From positions 48,093-112,092 of the forward strand of contig NZ_LMQO01000005.1 of NCBI RefSeq assembly GCF_001425385.1: DNA of 64,000 bases. The letters run 5' to 3'. The position numbers and the translations under genes are program-made. Positions 8,200 to 15,199 of the stretch are shown piece after piece. The stretch's first letter is position 1; the number at the start of each line of letters is the position of its first letter. Source of the stretch: Sphingomonas sp. Leaf407 (lineage in GTDB: Bacteria; Pseudomonadota; Alphaproteobacteria; Sphingomonadales; Sphingomonadaceae). The notes below the pieces were generated by a model. It was not told where the DNA came from, did no database searches, and worked only from the letters and a program-made list of their open reading frames with translations.

Positions 8200-9132
8200 T
8201 CAGGCCGCGGCGGCGGCGGCGGCGGGCTGGAACGAGGGCAGGTCGGGGCGAGTCGCCGCCGCCTGTTCGACCATCGCGATCACCTGGGCGCGGCGCTCGC
8301 CGATCAGCGGCAGGCGCGGCGGGAGCACGCGCTCCGACCCGCGACCCATGACCTGTTCGGCCAGCTTGATCGACTGCACCAGATCGTGATCGGCATCGAG
8401 GTGGAGCAGCGGCATGAACCAGCGATAGATTTCCATCGCCTTAGCATGATCGCCACGCTGGAACGCGCGCACCAGCTCGACCGATTCGCGCGGGAAGGCG
8501 TTGGTGAGGCCCGACACCCAGCCCTGCGCGCCGAGGTACAGCCCTTCGAGCGCGACGTCGTCGAGGCCGGCGAACAGCACGTAGCGGTCGCCGAACGCGG
8601 TCTTCACATCGGTGAAGCGGCGCGTGTCGGGAGCCGATTCCTTGATCGCGACGATGGTCGGCGCATCGGCCACCATCTCCAGCACCGTGTTGTCGATCTG
8701 GGTGCGATAGGCCGGCGGGTTGTTGTAGAGCATGATCGGCAGCGCGGTCGCCGCCGCCACGCCCTTGAAATGCGCGGCCAGTTCATGCGCCTTGGGCACA
8801 TAGACCATCGGCGGGAGCAGCATGAGGCCGTCCGCCCCGGCCTTTTCCGCCGCGATCGCATAGGCGACCGCGCGGCGGGTATCATATTCGGACACGCCGG
8901 TGACGACGGGGACGCGGCCGTCGACCACCTCGACGATCGCGGTGAGGACCGTGATCTTCTCGTCATGGGTCAGCGAGTTGTTCTCGCCCACCGTGCCCAG
9001 CGCGATGACGCCGGTCACGCCGTCGCGGATCAGATCGTCCACCACGCGCTGGGTATCGGCGAGATCGATCGAGAGATCCTCGCGAAGCTGCGTCGTCACC
9101 GCTGGAAACACACCTTGCCAATCAATCGTCAT
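8200..9132 (-). CDS. DHDPS/NAL family lyase, probable 1-pyrroline-4-hydroxy-2-carboxylate deaminase
   Basis: A 310-residue (beta/alpha)8 enzyme of the dihydrodipicolinate synthase family: GTVGENNSLTHDEK (substrate carboxylate loop), PIMLYNNPPAYRTQ (catalytic Tyr) and IVAIKESAPDTRRF (Schiff-base Lys). Set beside a 4-hydroxyproline epimerase and a D-amino-acid dehydrogenase, the best reading is the deaminase that turns 1-pyrroline-4-hydroxy-2-carboxylate into 2-oxoglutarate semialdehyde. Sugar-acid aldolases or dehydratases of the same family are the alternative. The start at 9132 (MTIDWQGVFPAV) is chosen over a longer frame that crosses the divergent promoter region. It is the first gene of the minus-strand hydroxyproline operon, and a 21-bp palindromic site lies 21 bases before its start. 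The protein ends in an unusual seven-alanine tail. Confidence 0.84.
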   Translation of the reverse strand: MTIDWQGVFPAVTTQLREDLSIDLADTQRVVDDLIRDGVTGVIALGTVGENNSLTHDEKITVLTAIVEVVDGRVPVVTGVSEYDTRRAVAYAIAAEKAGADGLMLLPPMVYVPKAHELAAHFKGVAAATALPIMLYNNPPAYRTQIDNTVLEMVADAPTIVAIKESAPDTRRFTDVKTAFGDRYVLFAGLDDVALEGLYLGAQGWVSGLTNAFPRESVELVRAFQRGDHAKAMEIYRWFMPLLHLDADHDLVQSIKLAEQVMGRGSERVLPPRLPLIGERRAQVIAMVEQAAATRPDLPSFQPAAAAAAA

Positions 9133-9153
9133 GCTCTGGTCCTGAAGTCTTGT

Positions 9154-9174
9154 CTGTGAATACCGTATACGATA
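9154..9174. promoter_or_regulatory. Putative GntR operator, copy 1
   Basis: Contains CTGTGAATACCGTATACGAT plus a final A. The core TACCGTATACGATA is a palindrome with one mismatched pair, centred on GTATAC, the usual form for FCD-type GntR sites. The identical 21 bases recur at 17569-17589 before the GH127 gene. It lies in the 76-base divergent region between the deaminase and the FAD dehydrogenase genes, so it could control both. Confidence 0.78.
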
Positions 9175-9208
9175 ATAGCGGGTGATGAACAAGGGGGCAA
9201 AGCGGACC

Positions 9209-10426
9209 ATGCCGGACGATCGTATCGCCGTGGTCGGGGCCGGGATCGTCGGCCGGTCGATCGCACTGGCGCTGGCGGCCCGCGGGGAGCGGGTCGTGCT
9301 GATCGATGCGGCCGACGACCGCGCCGCACCATCATGGGGGAATGCCGGACATATTGCCACCGAACAAGTCGCGCCGATCGCGTCGTGGGTGACGATCCGG
9401 TCGATGCCCCGGCGGCTGTTCTGGCGCGGCGGGCCGGTGGGGCTGCCGATCGCGCAGATCGCGACGTGGCTGCCCTTCGCCGCGCGGCTGGTCGCGGCGT
9501 CTACCCCGAAGCGATTCGCCGCTGGACAGGCGGCGCTGCGCGCGATGCTGGCGCAGGCGATGCCGGCATGGGAGCGGCTGGCCCAAGCGATCGGACGGCG
9601 CGACCTGCTGCGCGAGGACGGCCATTTGATCGCATGGGAAAGTGCCGCCAGCGCCGCGGCGGGCCGGGCGTACTGGGGCAAGGCCGATACCGGCACCGCG
9701 CGGCTGGGCGAGGCGAGCGCCGACGATCTCGCCCGGTTGCGCGCGCTGTCGCCCGGCGTGGTCGATGCGATGCGCTTCACCGGCACCGGGCAGATCGCCG
9801 ACCTGACCGCGCTGGCCGACGCGCTCGACGCCGCGCTGGCGGCGGCCGGGGTCGAGCGGTTGCACCGGCACGCCACGCTCGAACGCCATGGCCGGCGGAT
9901 CGTGGTGGAGGGAGTCGCGGCTACCCGGGTGGTGATCGCCGCCGGGGTCGGCTCGGCCGCGCTGATGGCGGCGGCGGGGCATGCCGCCGTGCCGCTGATC
10001 GCCGAGCGCGGCTATCATCTGCGCGGCGATGCGGCCGCCTGGCCCGCCGACCTGCCGCCGGTGGTATTCGAGGACCGCTCGATCATCGTCACCCGCTATG
10101 CCGACCAGGTGCAGGTGGCAGGCTTCGTCGAGTTCGGCCGTGCCGACGCCCCACCCGACCCGCGCAAGAGCGACCGGTTGTGCGCGCATGTCACCGCGCT
10201 GCGCCTGCCGATCGCCGGGCCGTTCCGCCGGTGGATGGGGGCCCGGCCGACGCTGCCCGATTATCTGCCGGCGATCGGCCGGTCGACTCGCGCCGACAAT
10301 CTCTATTATGCCTTCGGGCATCAGCATCTGGGGCTGACGCTGGGGCCGATCACCGGGGAATGGGTCGCGGCGCTGATACTTGGCGAAGCGCCGGTGCCTG
10401 TGGCGTTCGACGTCGAGCGGTTTTGA
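9209..10426 (+). CDS. FAD-dependent D-amino acid dehydrogenase, probable cis-4-hydroxy-D-proline dehydrogenase
   Basis: A 405-residue DadA/DAO-type flavoprotein with an N-terminal Rossmann FAD site (RIAVVGAGIVGRSIALALAARG), the AGHIATEQ-type loop after SWGNAG, and the C-terminal YYAFGHQHLGLTLGPITGEWVA block of glycine oxidase/D-amino-acid dehydrogenases. It should oxidise cis-4-hydroxy-D-proline to 1-pyrroline-4-hydroxy-2-carboxylate, the missing middle step between the epimerase and the deaminase genes across the divergent promoter. The start at 9209 places the GxGxxG at the usual distance; in-frame GTG at 9182 and ATG at 9185 are alternatives. It is separated from the next gene by an A repeat. 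Confidence 0.86.
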   Translation: MPDDRIAVVGAGIVGRSIALALAARGERVVLIDAADDRAAPSWGNAGHIATEQVAPIASWVTIRSMPRRLFWRGGPVGLPIAQIATWLPFAARLVAASTPKRFAAGQAALRAMLAQAMPAWERLAQAIGRRDLLREDGHLIAWESAASAAAGRAYWGKADTGTARLGEASADDLARLRALSPGVVDAMRFTGTGQIADLTALADALDAALAAAGVERLHRHATLERHGRRIVVEGVAATRVVIAAGVGSAALMAAAGHAAVPLIAERGYHLRGDAAAWPADLPPVVFEDRSIIVTRYADQVQVAGFVEFGRADAPPDPRKSDRLCAHVTALRLPIAGPFRRWMGARPTLPDYLPAIGRSTRADNLYYAFGHQHLGLTLGPITGEWVAALILGEAPVPVAFDVERF

Positions 10427-10463
10427 TTCGGGTCGACCTTCGGTCGGAACGTGAGCAGAATTG

Positions 10464-10574
10464 CTCCCCCTCCCTGACAAGGAAGGGGCTGGGGGTGGGT
10501 CGGCCGGTTGTGGAACGCACACCTTGCCTCGCGGGCCGACCCACCCCCGACCCCTCCCTTGTCAAGGAGGGGAG
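10464..10574. repeat. Repeat family A, full copy
   Basis: A 111-base inverted repeat: left arm CTCCCCCTCCCTGACAAGGA and on through GGGGCTGGGGGTGGGTCGG; right arm CCGACCCACCCCCGACCCCT then CCCTTGTCAAGGAGGGGAG. The spacer is GTTGTGGAACGCACACCTTG-like. Related copies lie at 17648 and 31056. It is followed by a TGAATGTCGATCC tag that also flanks other repeats here. Confidence 0.88.
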
Positions 10575-10626
10575 ACGTCGAGCACTTGGTTGAATGTCGA
10601 TCCACCATGATACGGGACTTTGCAGC

Positions 10627-11808
10627 ATGACCATCGGAACCTCCGACGCCGCGACCGAACTGGCGGCGATCCGTCCGCCCGCGACTCGGGTGCCGCCGAT
10701 CGCAGCAGCGGAATATGCCGCGCGGGCGGCCAAGGCGCGGGCGTTGTGCGCGGCGGCGGGCGCAGGCGCGCTGCTGGTCCATGCCGGGGCGTCGCTGCGC
10801 TATTTCACCGGGGTGCCGTGGGGTGCGACCGAGCGGATGGTCGCGCTGCTGCTGCCGGTGGCGGGCGAGCCGGTGATGATCTGTCCCCGGTTCGAGCAGG
10901 GATCGCTGGAAGCCGACCTTCAAATCTCCGCCGATCTCGCGCTGTGGGACGAGGATGAGGACCCGGTCGCGCTGCTGGCGAAGGCCGCGCAAGGCATGGG
11001 CGCAATCGCGGTCGATCCGCAGCTTCCCTTCGCATGGGGGGCGAAACTGGCGCGGGCCGGGGCGACGCTGGTCGACGGATCGGGGGTGATCGACGGGTGC
11101 CGGATGGTGAAGTCGGCGGCCGAGCTGGCGTGTCTGGCGCAGGCCAAGGCGATGACGCTGGAGGTGCAGGCGCGCGCCGCGCGCATCCTGCACCCCGGGA
11201 TCGCTGCCAGCGAGGTGATCGCCTTCATCGACGCAGCGCATCGCACGATCGGTGGCGGCGGATCGTTCTTCTGCGCGGTGCAGTTCGGCCATGCCACCGC
11301 CTTTCCCCACGGCCTGCCCGGCGACCAGCGACTGGCCGAGAACGAGCTGGTGCTGATCGATACCGGGTGCCGGGTACACGGCTATCATTCGGACATCACC
11401 CGCAGCTATGCCTTCGGGCAGGTGGACCGGCACGTCCGCGACATCTGGGACATCGAGCATGCGGCGCAGGCGGCGGCGTTCGCGGTCGCAGGACCCGGCG
11501 TGCCGTGCGAGATGGCCGATGCTGCGGCGCGCGCGGTGCTGTCCGCCCATGGGCTGGGGCCGGACTATGCGCTGCCGGGGCTGCCGCATCGCACCGGGCA
11601 CGGCATTGGCCTGTCGATCCACGAGCCGGCCAATCTGGTGCGTGGCGACGTGACGCCGATGTCGGTGGGCATGTGTTTCTCGAACGAGCCGATGATCGTG
11701 GTGCCGGGGCGTTTCGGCGTGCGGCTGGAGGATCATTTCCATGTGACCGACGATGGCGCGGCGTGGTTCACGCAGCCGCAGCCGTCGATCGACCGGCCGT
11801 TCGGGTAG
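10627..11808 (+). CDS. M24 family Xaa-Pro peptidase (prolidase/aminopeptidase P type)
   Basis: A 393-residue pita-bread metallopeptidase. An N-terminal creatinase-like domain (residues about 20-160; AAGAGALLVHAGASLRYFTG) precedes the catalytic domain, whose five metal ligands are visible: Asp in VLIDTGCRV, Asp in HSDITRSY, His in RTGHGIGLSIHE, Glu in CFSNEPMIV and Glu in VRLEDHFHV. No signal peptide is seen, so it is cytoplasmic. Beside hydroxyproline catabolic genes it probably splits Xaa-Hyp or Xaa-Pro dipeptides to free the imino acid. The start at 10627 (MTIGTSDAATE) is preferred; a longer in-frame ATG at 10594 lies at the repeat edge. Confidence 0.88.
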   Translation: MTIGTSDAATELAAIRPPATRVPPIAAAEYAARAAKARALCAAAGAGALLVHAGASLRYFTGVPWGATERMVALLLPVAGEPVMICPRFEQGSLEADLQISADLALWDEDEDPVALLAKAAQGMGAIAVDPQLPFAWGAKLARAGATLVDGSGVIDGCRMVKSAAELACLAQAKAMTLEVQARAARILHPGIAASEVIAFIDAAHRTIGGGGSFFCAVQFGHATAFPHGLPGDQRLAENELVLIDTGCRVHGYHSDITRSYAFGQVDRHVRDIWDIEHAAQAAAFAVAGPGVPCEMADAAARAVLSAHGLGPDYALPGLPHRTGHGIGLSIHEPANLVRGDVTPMSVGMCFSNEPMIVVPGRFGVRLEDHFHVTDDGAAWFTQPQPSIDRPFG

Positions 11809-11853
11809 GGGGGAACGGATAGGGGTGCTTGGCTGCCGTGGCCCTGCCCCTTT

Positions 11854-12081
11854 TCAGACGGGCGGGCGTTTACCGCGACGCCACGCCGATGCCCGCCTCA
11901 AACAATAATAACATACCACCAGAGGCGACAGTGCAAGCGAGCAGAAGATCGCAAGACTGCCTGGATTTTTGCCGATGCCTCCAGCGCCGAAGAACCCGAT
12001 CGTAAACACGACGAGGAATACAATCATCAGCGTGTAGACAGACGCGGCGGCTATCAGAATCGCGGAAACAAACTTGTTCAC
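11854..12081 (-). CDS. Small membrane protein, function unknown
   Basis: A 75-residue protein starting at GTG (VNKFVSAILIAAASVYTLMI) five bases after a perfect GGAGG ribosome-binding site, which decides this start over a longer frame. Two long hydrophobic segments, IVFLVVFTIGFFGAGG and LAIFCSLALSPLVVCYYCL, are followed by a basic tail (RRASAWRRGKRPPV). Its base composition is clearly lower in G+C than its neighbours, with runs such as CAATAATAACATA, so it may be acquired. It lies just downstream of a tRNA-like gene on the same strand. I recognise no family. Confidence 0.6.
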   Translation of the reverse strand: MNKFVSAILIAAASVYTLMIVFLVVFTIGFFGAGGIGKNPGSLAIFCSLALSPLVVCYYCLRRASAWRRGKRPPV

Positions 12082-12149
12082 CACATCCTCCACGTAAGCC
12101 TTACACGCTGGTCTAGGGCCATGGCCGGTGTTCGCAATCATGCGAATCC

Positions 12150-12226
12150 GCCAGCGGCAGGGATCGAACCCGCACCCGGTTCCGGGATCGCTGTAGCGAT
12201 ACGTCTACCAATTCCGTCATGCTGGC
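12150..12226 (-). tRNA. tRNA-Leu-like gene with shrunken anticodon loop
   Basis: The minus strand folds as a 77-base type II tRNA. Parts seen: acceptor GCCAGC pairing with GCTGGC (plus an A/C mismatch at pair 7), TG linker, D arm ACG-GAATTGGTAGA-CGT exactly as in bacterial tRNA-Leu, a five-base-pair variable arm CCCGG-AA-CCGGG, and a normal T arm GCGGG-TTCGATC-CCTGC. The anticodon arm is abnormal: ATCGC-TACA-GCGAT leaves a four-base loop instead of seven, so no regular anticodon with U33 can be placed. The base after the acceptor is G, not the A73 usual for Leu, and no CCA is encoded. It may be a pseudogene or a non-decoding tRNA-like RNA. Confidence 0.7.
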
Positions 12227-12308
12227 ATGGATGGTGTAACGTCCGATCGGGTTGCCACACAATGTCCGGTTCCGGGCAGCGTGTACCGAAGGACCGGCAA
12301 CCGTACCC

Positions 12309-14048
12309 CTACCCCAGCGGATACGGCCCCTTGCCGCCCTCGGCGATGAAACGGTCGACCCGCGCGTCGATCATCGGCAGCGGGACCGATCCCAGCGCCA
12401 GCATCGCGTCGTGGAAGGCGCGGATGTCGAACTTGTCGCCCAGCGCCTTTTCCGCCTTTGCGCGGCCCTGCACGAACGCCATCTCGCCCATGTAATAGCT
12501 CAGCGCCTGTCCGGGCCATGCGATGTAGCGGTCGACCTCGGTCGTGATCTCGTGGGTCGACAGCGCGGTATTGTCTTTCAGGAAATTCTGCGCGCGCTCG
12601 CGGGTCCAGCCTTGCGAGTGGAGGCCGGTGTCGACCACCAGCCGGGCGGCGCGCCACATCTGGTAGCTGAGCATGCCGAAGATTTCATACGGGGTGGTGT
12701 ACATCCCCATCTCTTCGCCGAGCGCCTCCGAATACAGCGCCCAGCCCTCGCCATAGGCCGAGAGATAGGCGTCGCGGCGATAGGCGGGGAGGTCGTCCAG
12801 CTCGGCGGCGAACGACATCTGCCACGCATGGCCAGGCGCGCTTTCGTGGAGCGTCAGCGCGGGCAATGAATAGAGCGGGCGCGCGGGCAAATTGTACGTG
12901 TTGACGAGGTAGATGCCCGGCCCGCCGCGCCCGCCGGTGTAGAAGGGGGCGAGGTCGGCCGGCACCGGTTTGATCGCGAAACGCGCGCGCGGCATGCGGT
13001 TGAAATATTGCGCCGCCTTGCCGTCGAACGTCTTGGCGATCCATGCCGCGCGGTCGAGCAGCGCCTGCGGCGTGGTGACGTAGAATTGCGGATCGGTGCG
13101 CAGGAAGTGCAGGAAACCGGGGAAATCGCCCTGCCATTTCGCGTCGCGCATCACGGTCTGCATCCGTGCTCGGATACGGGCGACTTCGGCGAGGCCGATG
13201 GCATGGACCTGATCGGCGGTCAGGTCGCGCGTGACATATTCGCGGACCTTGGAGGCGTAGTAGGCGCGGCCATCGGGCAGGTCGTAAGCGGCGAGGCTGG
13301 TGCGCGCGCCCGGGATATAGTCCTGTTGCAGAAACGCGAGGAGCCGCTGGTGCGCGGGGATCACCGCGCTGCCGATCAGGCGCAGCGCTTCGGCGCGTAG
13401 GCTTGCCTGGGTTGCGGGTGGGATCGTCGCCGGCATGGCCTTGAACGGGGCGTAGAAGGGCGATGCCTCGCCGGGCGCGGCGACCACCGCCGCCACGCCG
13501 GCGTCGCGCCCTTGCAGCGTGATCGCCGGGGGCGTGAAGCCGCGCGCGAGGCCGGCGCGCATGTTGGCGATGTTCTGGTCGAAATAGCGCGGGATCTGCG
13601 CCAGCCGGGCGAGATAGCCGCGATAGCCGGCCGCGTCGCGCAGCGGTTCGCCCGCCATGCCGGCGATGTCGATCCAGAAGCTGCTGTCGGCGTTGAGCGG
13701 CTTTTCCCAGTCGCGGAAGCGCTGCGCGGCGAGCAGCGCGGCGACCTGCGCACGGTAGACGGTGTAGTCGTCGCGCACCCCGGGCGAGAGTTTGGCCGGG
13801 TCGATCGCGTCCAGTGCGCGGGCGGTCGTTTCCCACCGGGCGAGGCGGGCGGCCTGTGCGGCGGGGCCGACGTCGGACAGGCCAGCATCGGGCGCAACCG
13901 ACGAATCCTCGCCGGGGCCAGCCTGCGCCTTGCGCCAGTCGTACTCGGACGTGGCGAGCGTGGCGAAGGCGGTGTCGGCGGGGGTCCCCTGCGGTTGCTG
14001 CGCCATGACGGGGGTGGCGAGGAGGAGGGCGAAGGCCGACACCAGCAT
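12309..14048 (-). CDS. DUF885 family secreted metallopeptidase-like protein
   Basis: A 579-residue protein of the DUF885 family, starting with a signal peptide (MLVSAFALLLATPVMAQ). The family hallmark HESAPGH lies in LTLHESAPGHAWQ at about residue 400, and SAYGEGWALYSEALGEEMG follows; together these give the HExxxGH plus Glu arrangement thought to bind zinc. Family members are exported and probably cleave small peptides, with the activity not well established. The start at 14048 directly abuts a D repeat whose arm ends GGGGTGACG, which serves as the ribosome-binding site. It lies downstream of the Ldh_2 gene, in the same direction as the GH127 operon, so a peptide-trimming role in glycoprotein digestion is plausible. 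Confidence 0.84.
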   Translation of the reverse strand: MLVSAFALLLATPVMAQQPQGTPADTAFATLATSEYDWRKAQAGPGEDSSVAPDAGLSDVGPAAQAARLARWETTARALDAIDPAKLSPGVRDDYTVYRAQVAALLAAQRFRDWEKPLNADSSFWIDIAGMAGEPLRDAAGYRGYLARLAQIPRYFDQNIANMRAGLARGFTPPAITLQGRDAGVAAVVAAPGEASPFYAPFKAMPATIPPATQASLRAEALRLIGSAVIPAHQRLLAFLQQDYIPGARTSLAAYDLPDGRAYYASKVREYVTRDLTADQVHAIGLAEVARIRARMQTVMRDAKWQGDFPGFLHFLRTDPQFYVTTPQALLDRAAWIAKTFDGKAAQYFNRMPRARFAIKPVPADLAPFYTGGRGGPGIYLVNTYNLPARPLYSLPALTLHESAPGHAWQMSFAAELDDLPAYRRDAYLSAYGEGWALYSEALGEEMGMYTTPYEIFGMLSYQMWRAARLVVDTGLHSQGWTRERAQNFLKDNTALSTHEITTEVDRYIAWPGQALSYYMGEMAFVQGRAKAEKALGDKFDIRAFHDAMLALGSVPLPMIDARVDRFIAEGGKGPYPLG

Positions 14049-14155
14049 CGTCACCCCGGACTGGTTCCGGGGTCCACTTGTCGGCGAGCGATGCGTGTCG
14101 TGGATCGGGCGACGACGTTCGTGGCGAGGTGGACCCCAGAACCAGTCCGGGGTGG
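14049..14155. repeat. Repeat family D, full copy
   Basis: A 107-base inverted repeat with arms CGTCACCCCGGACTGGTTCC and GTGGACCCCAGAACCAGTCC then GGGGTG. It lies between the Ldh_2 stop and the DUF885 start and touches the start codon of the latter. Other copies: 34981 and 43205. Confidence 0.86.
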
Positions 14156-14176
14156 GGATAGGGGTGTCGTTCCGCA

Positions 14177-15199
14177 TCACTTCGCCTTTCCTGCCACTGC
14201 GTCGATGTCCGTGAGCAGCGCCCGCGACACCCGCACCCCTTCGCGTTCACTGACCGCGCGGGCGGCGTGGCGGCGGCTGCCGGGCAGGCGCGCGCCCTGC
14301 CCCTCGATCGCCTCGAACATCGCCTCGGCACGCGCGAGATGGTCGGCCGCCGCGTCGCCGAGGAAGCCGGCGGGATCGATCGCGAGGATCAGTTCGCCGC
14401 CGATCGGCGATCCCTTGCGGCCCGCATCGCGCGCGATCGATTCGGCGCTGGTCAGGTCGCCGATCAGCGGCCCGGCAATCAGTTCGACCATCGCCGCCAG
14501 CGCCGACCCCTTGTGCCCGCCGAAGGTGCGCATCGCGCCGGCCAGTACCGCTTGTGCGTCGGCGCTGGGGTTGCCGTCGGGGTCGATGCCCCAGTCGGTC
14601 GGGATGGCCTTGCCGGCGCGGCGGTGCAGCTCGATCTCGCCGCGCGCCACCATCGAGGTCGCGAAGTCGAACACGAACGGGTTGGGGCCCGGGCGCGGCC
14701 AGCCGAATGCGATCGGGTTGGTGCCGAACACCGGCTTCGTGCCGCCCGCCGGCGCGACCCACGCATGGCTGGGGGTGAAGGCGAGTGCCACGAGGCCGTC
14801 GGCGACCAGCGCCTCGACCTCGGGCCAGAGTGCTGCAAAATGGACGATGTTGTTGAGCGCCATGGCGGCGATGCCGTTCGCACGGGTCGCCTCGACCAGT
14901 GCTTCGCGGCCCGTCTCGAACGCCAGTTGCGCGAAACCACCCTGCCCGTCGACGCGGACCAGCGCGGGTTTGGGCCGCGAGAGGACCGGCACCGCATCGG
15001 GCACCACCACCCCGCTGGCGACGCTGTGCGCGGCGACGAGCAGGCGGTAGAGGCCATGGCTTCCGCAGCCGTCGCGCTCGCCCGCGACCATCGTCTCGGC
15101 AACCGCGACGACATGCGGTTCGGAGAGGCCGACGCGGCGCAGCGTGGCGCGGGCATAGGCGCGCACCTCGTCCAGCGTCATCAGGACGGTGTCGCTCAT
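14177..15199 (-). CDS. Ldh_2/YlbC family NAD(P)H oxidoreductase (possible 1-pyrroline-2-carboxylate reductase)
   Basis: A 340-residue member of the malate/L-lactate dehydrogenase (Ldh_2) family, which uses a fold unlike classical Rossmann dehydrogenases. Family blocks: AETMVAGERDGCGSHGLYRL, VFGTNPIAFGWPRPG, FDFATSMVARGEIELHRRAG and FGGHKGSALAAMVELIAGPL. Characterised members reduce 2-oxo acids or cyclic imines (1-piperideine-2-carboxylate and 1-pyrroline-2-carboxylate). Beside hydroxyproline genes, a cyclic-imine reductase returning D-proline or trans-3-hydroxyproline products to L-proline is attractive, but a sugar-acid role linked to GH127 is not excluded. The ATG overlaps the GH127 stop (ATGA), so the two are co-translated. 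Confidence 0.82.
   Translation of the reverse strand: MSDTVLMTLDEVRAYARATLRRVGLSEPHVVAVAETMVAGERDGCGSHGLYRLLVAAHSVASGVVVPDAVPVLSRPKPALVRVDGQGGFAQLAFETGREALVEATRANGIAAMALNNIVHFAALWPEVEALVADGLVALAFTPSHAWVAPAGGTKPVFGTNPIAFGWPRPGPNPFVFDFATSMVARGEIELHRRAGKAIPTDWGIDPDGNPSADAQAVLAGAMRTFGGHKGSALAAMVELIAGPLIGDLTSAESIARDAGRKGSPIGGELILAIDPAGFLGDAAADHLARAEAMFEAIEGQGARLPGSRRHAARAVSEREGVRVSRALLTDIDAVAGKAK

Noticed and set aside
12150..12226. Normal tRNA-Leu
   Set aside because: The anticodon loop has four bases, position 33 is not T in any reasonable fold, and the discriminator is G, so a decoding tRNA is not supported.
12150..14180. Genomic island with attachment site at the tRNA-like gene
   Set aside because: No integrase, no direct repeat of the tRNA 3' end and no broad shift in composition were seen, apart from the single small gene at 11854.
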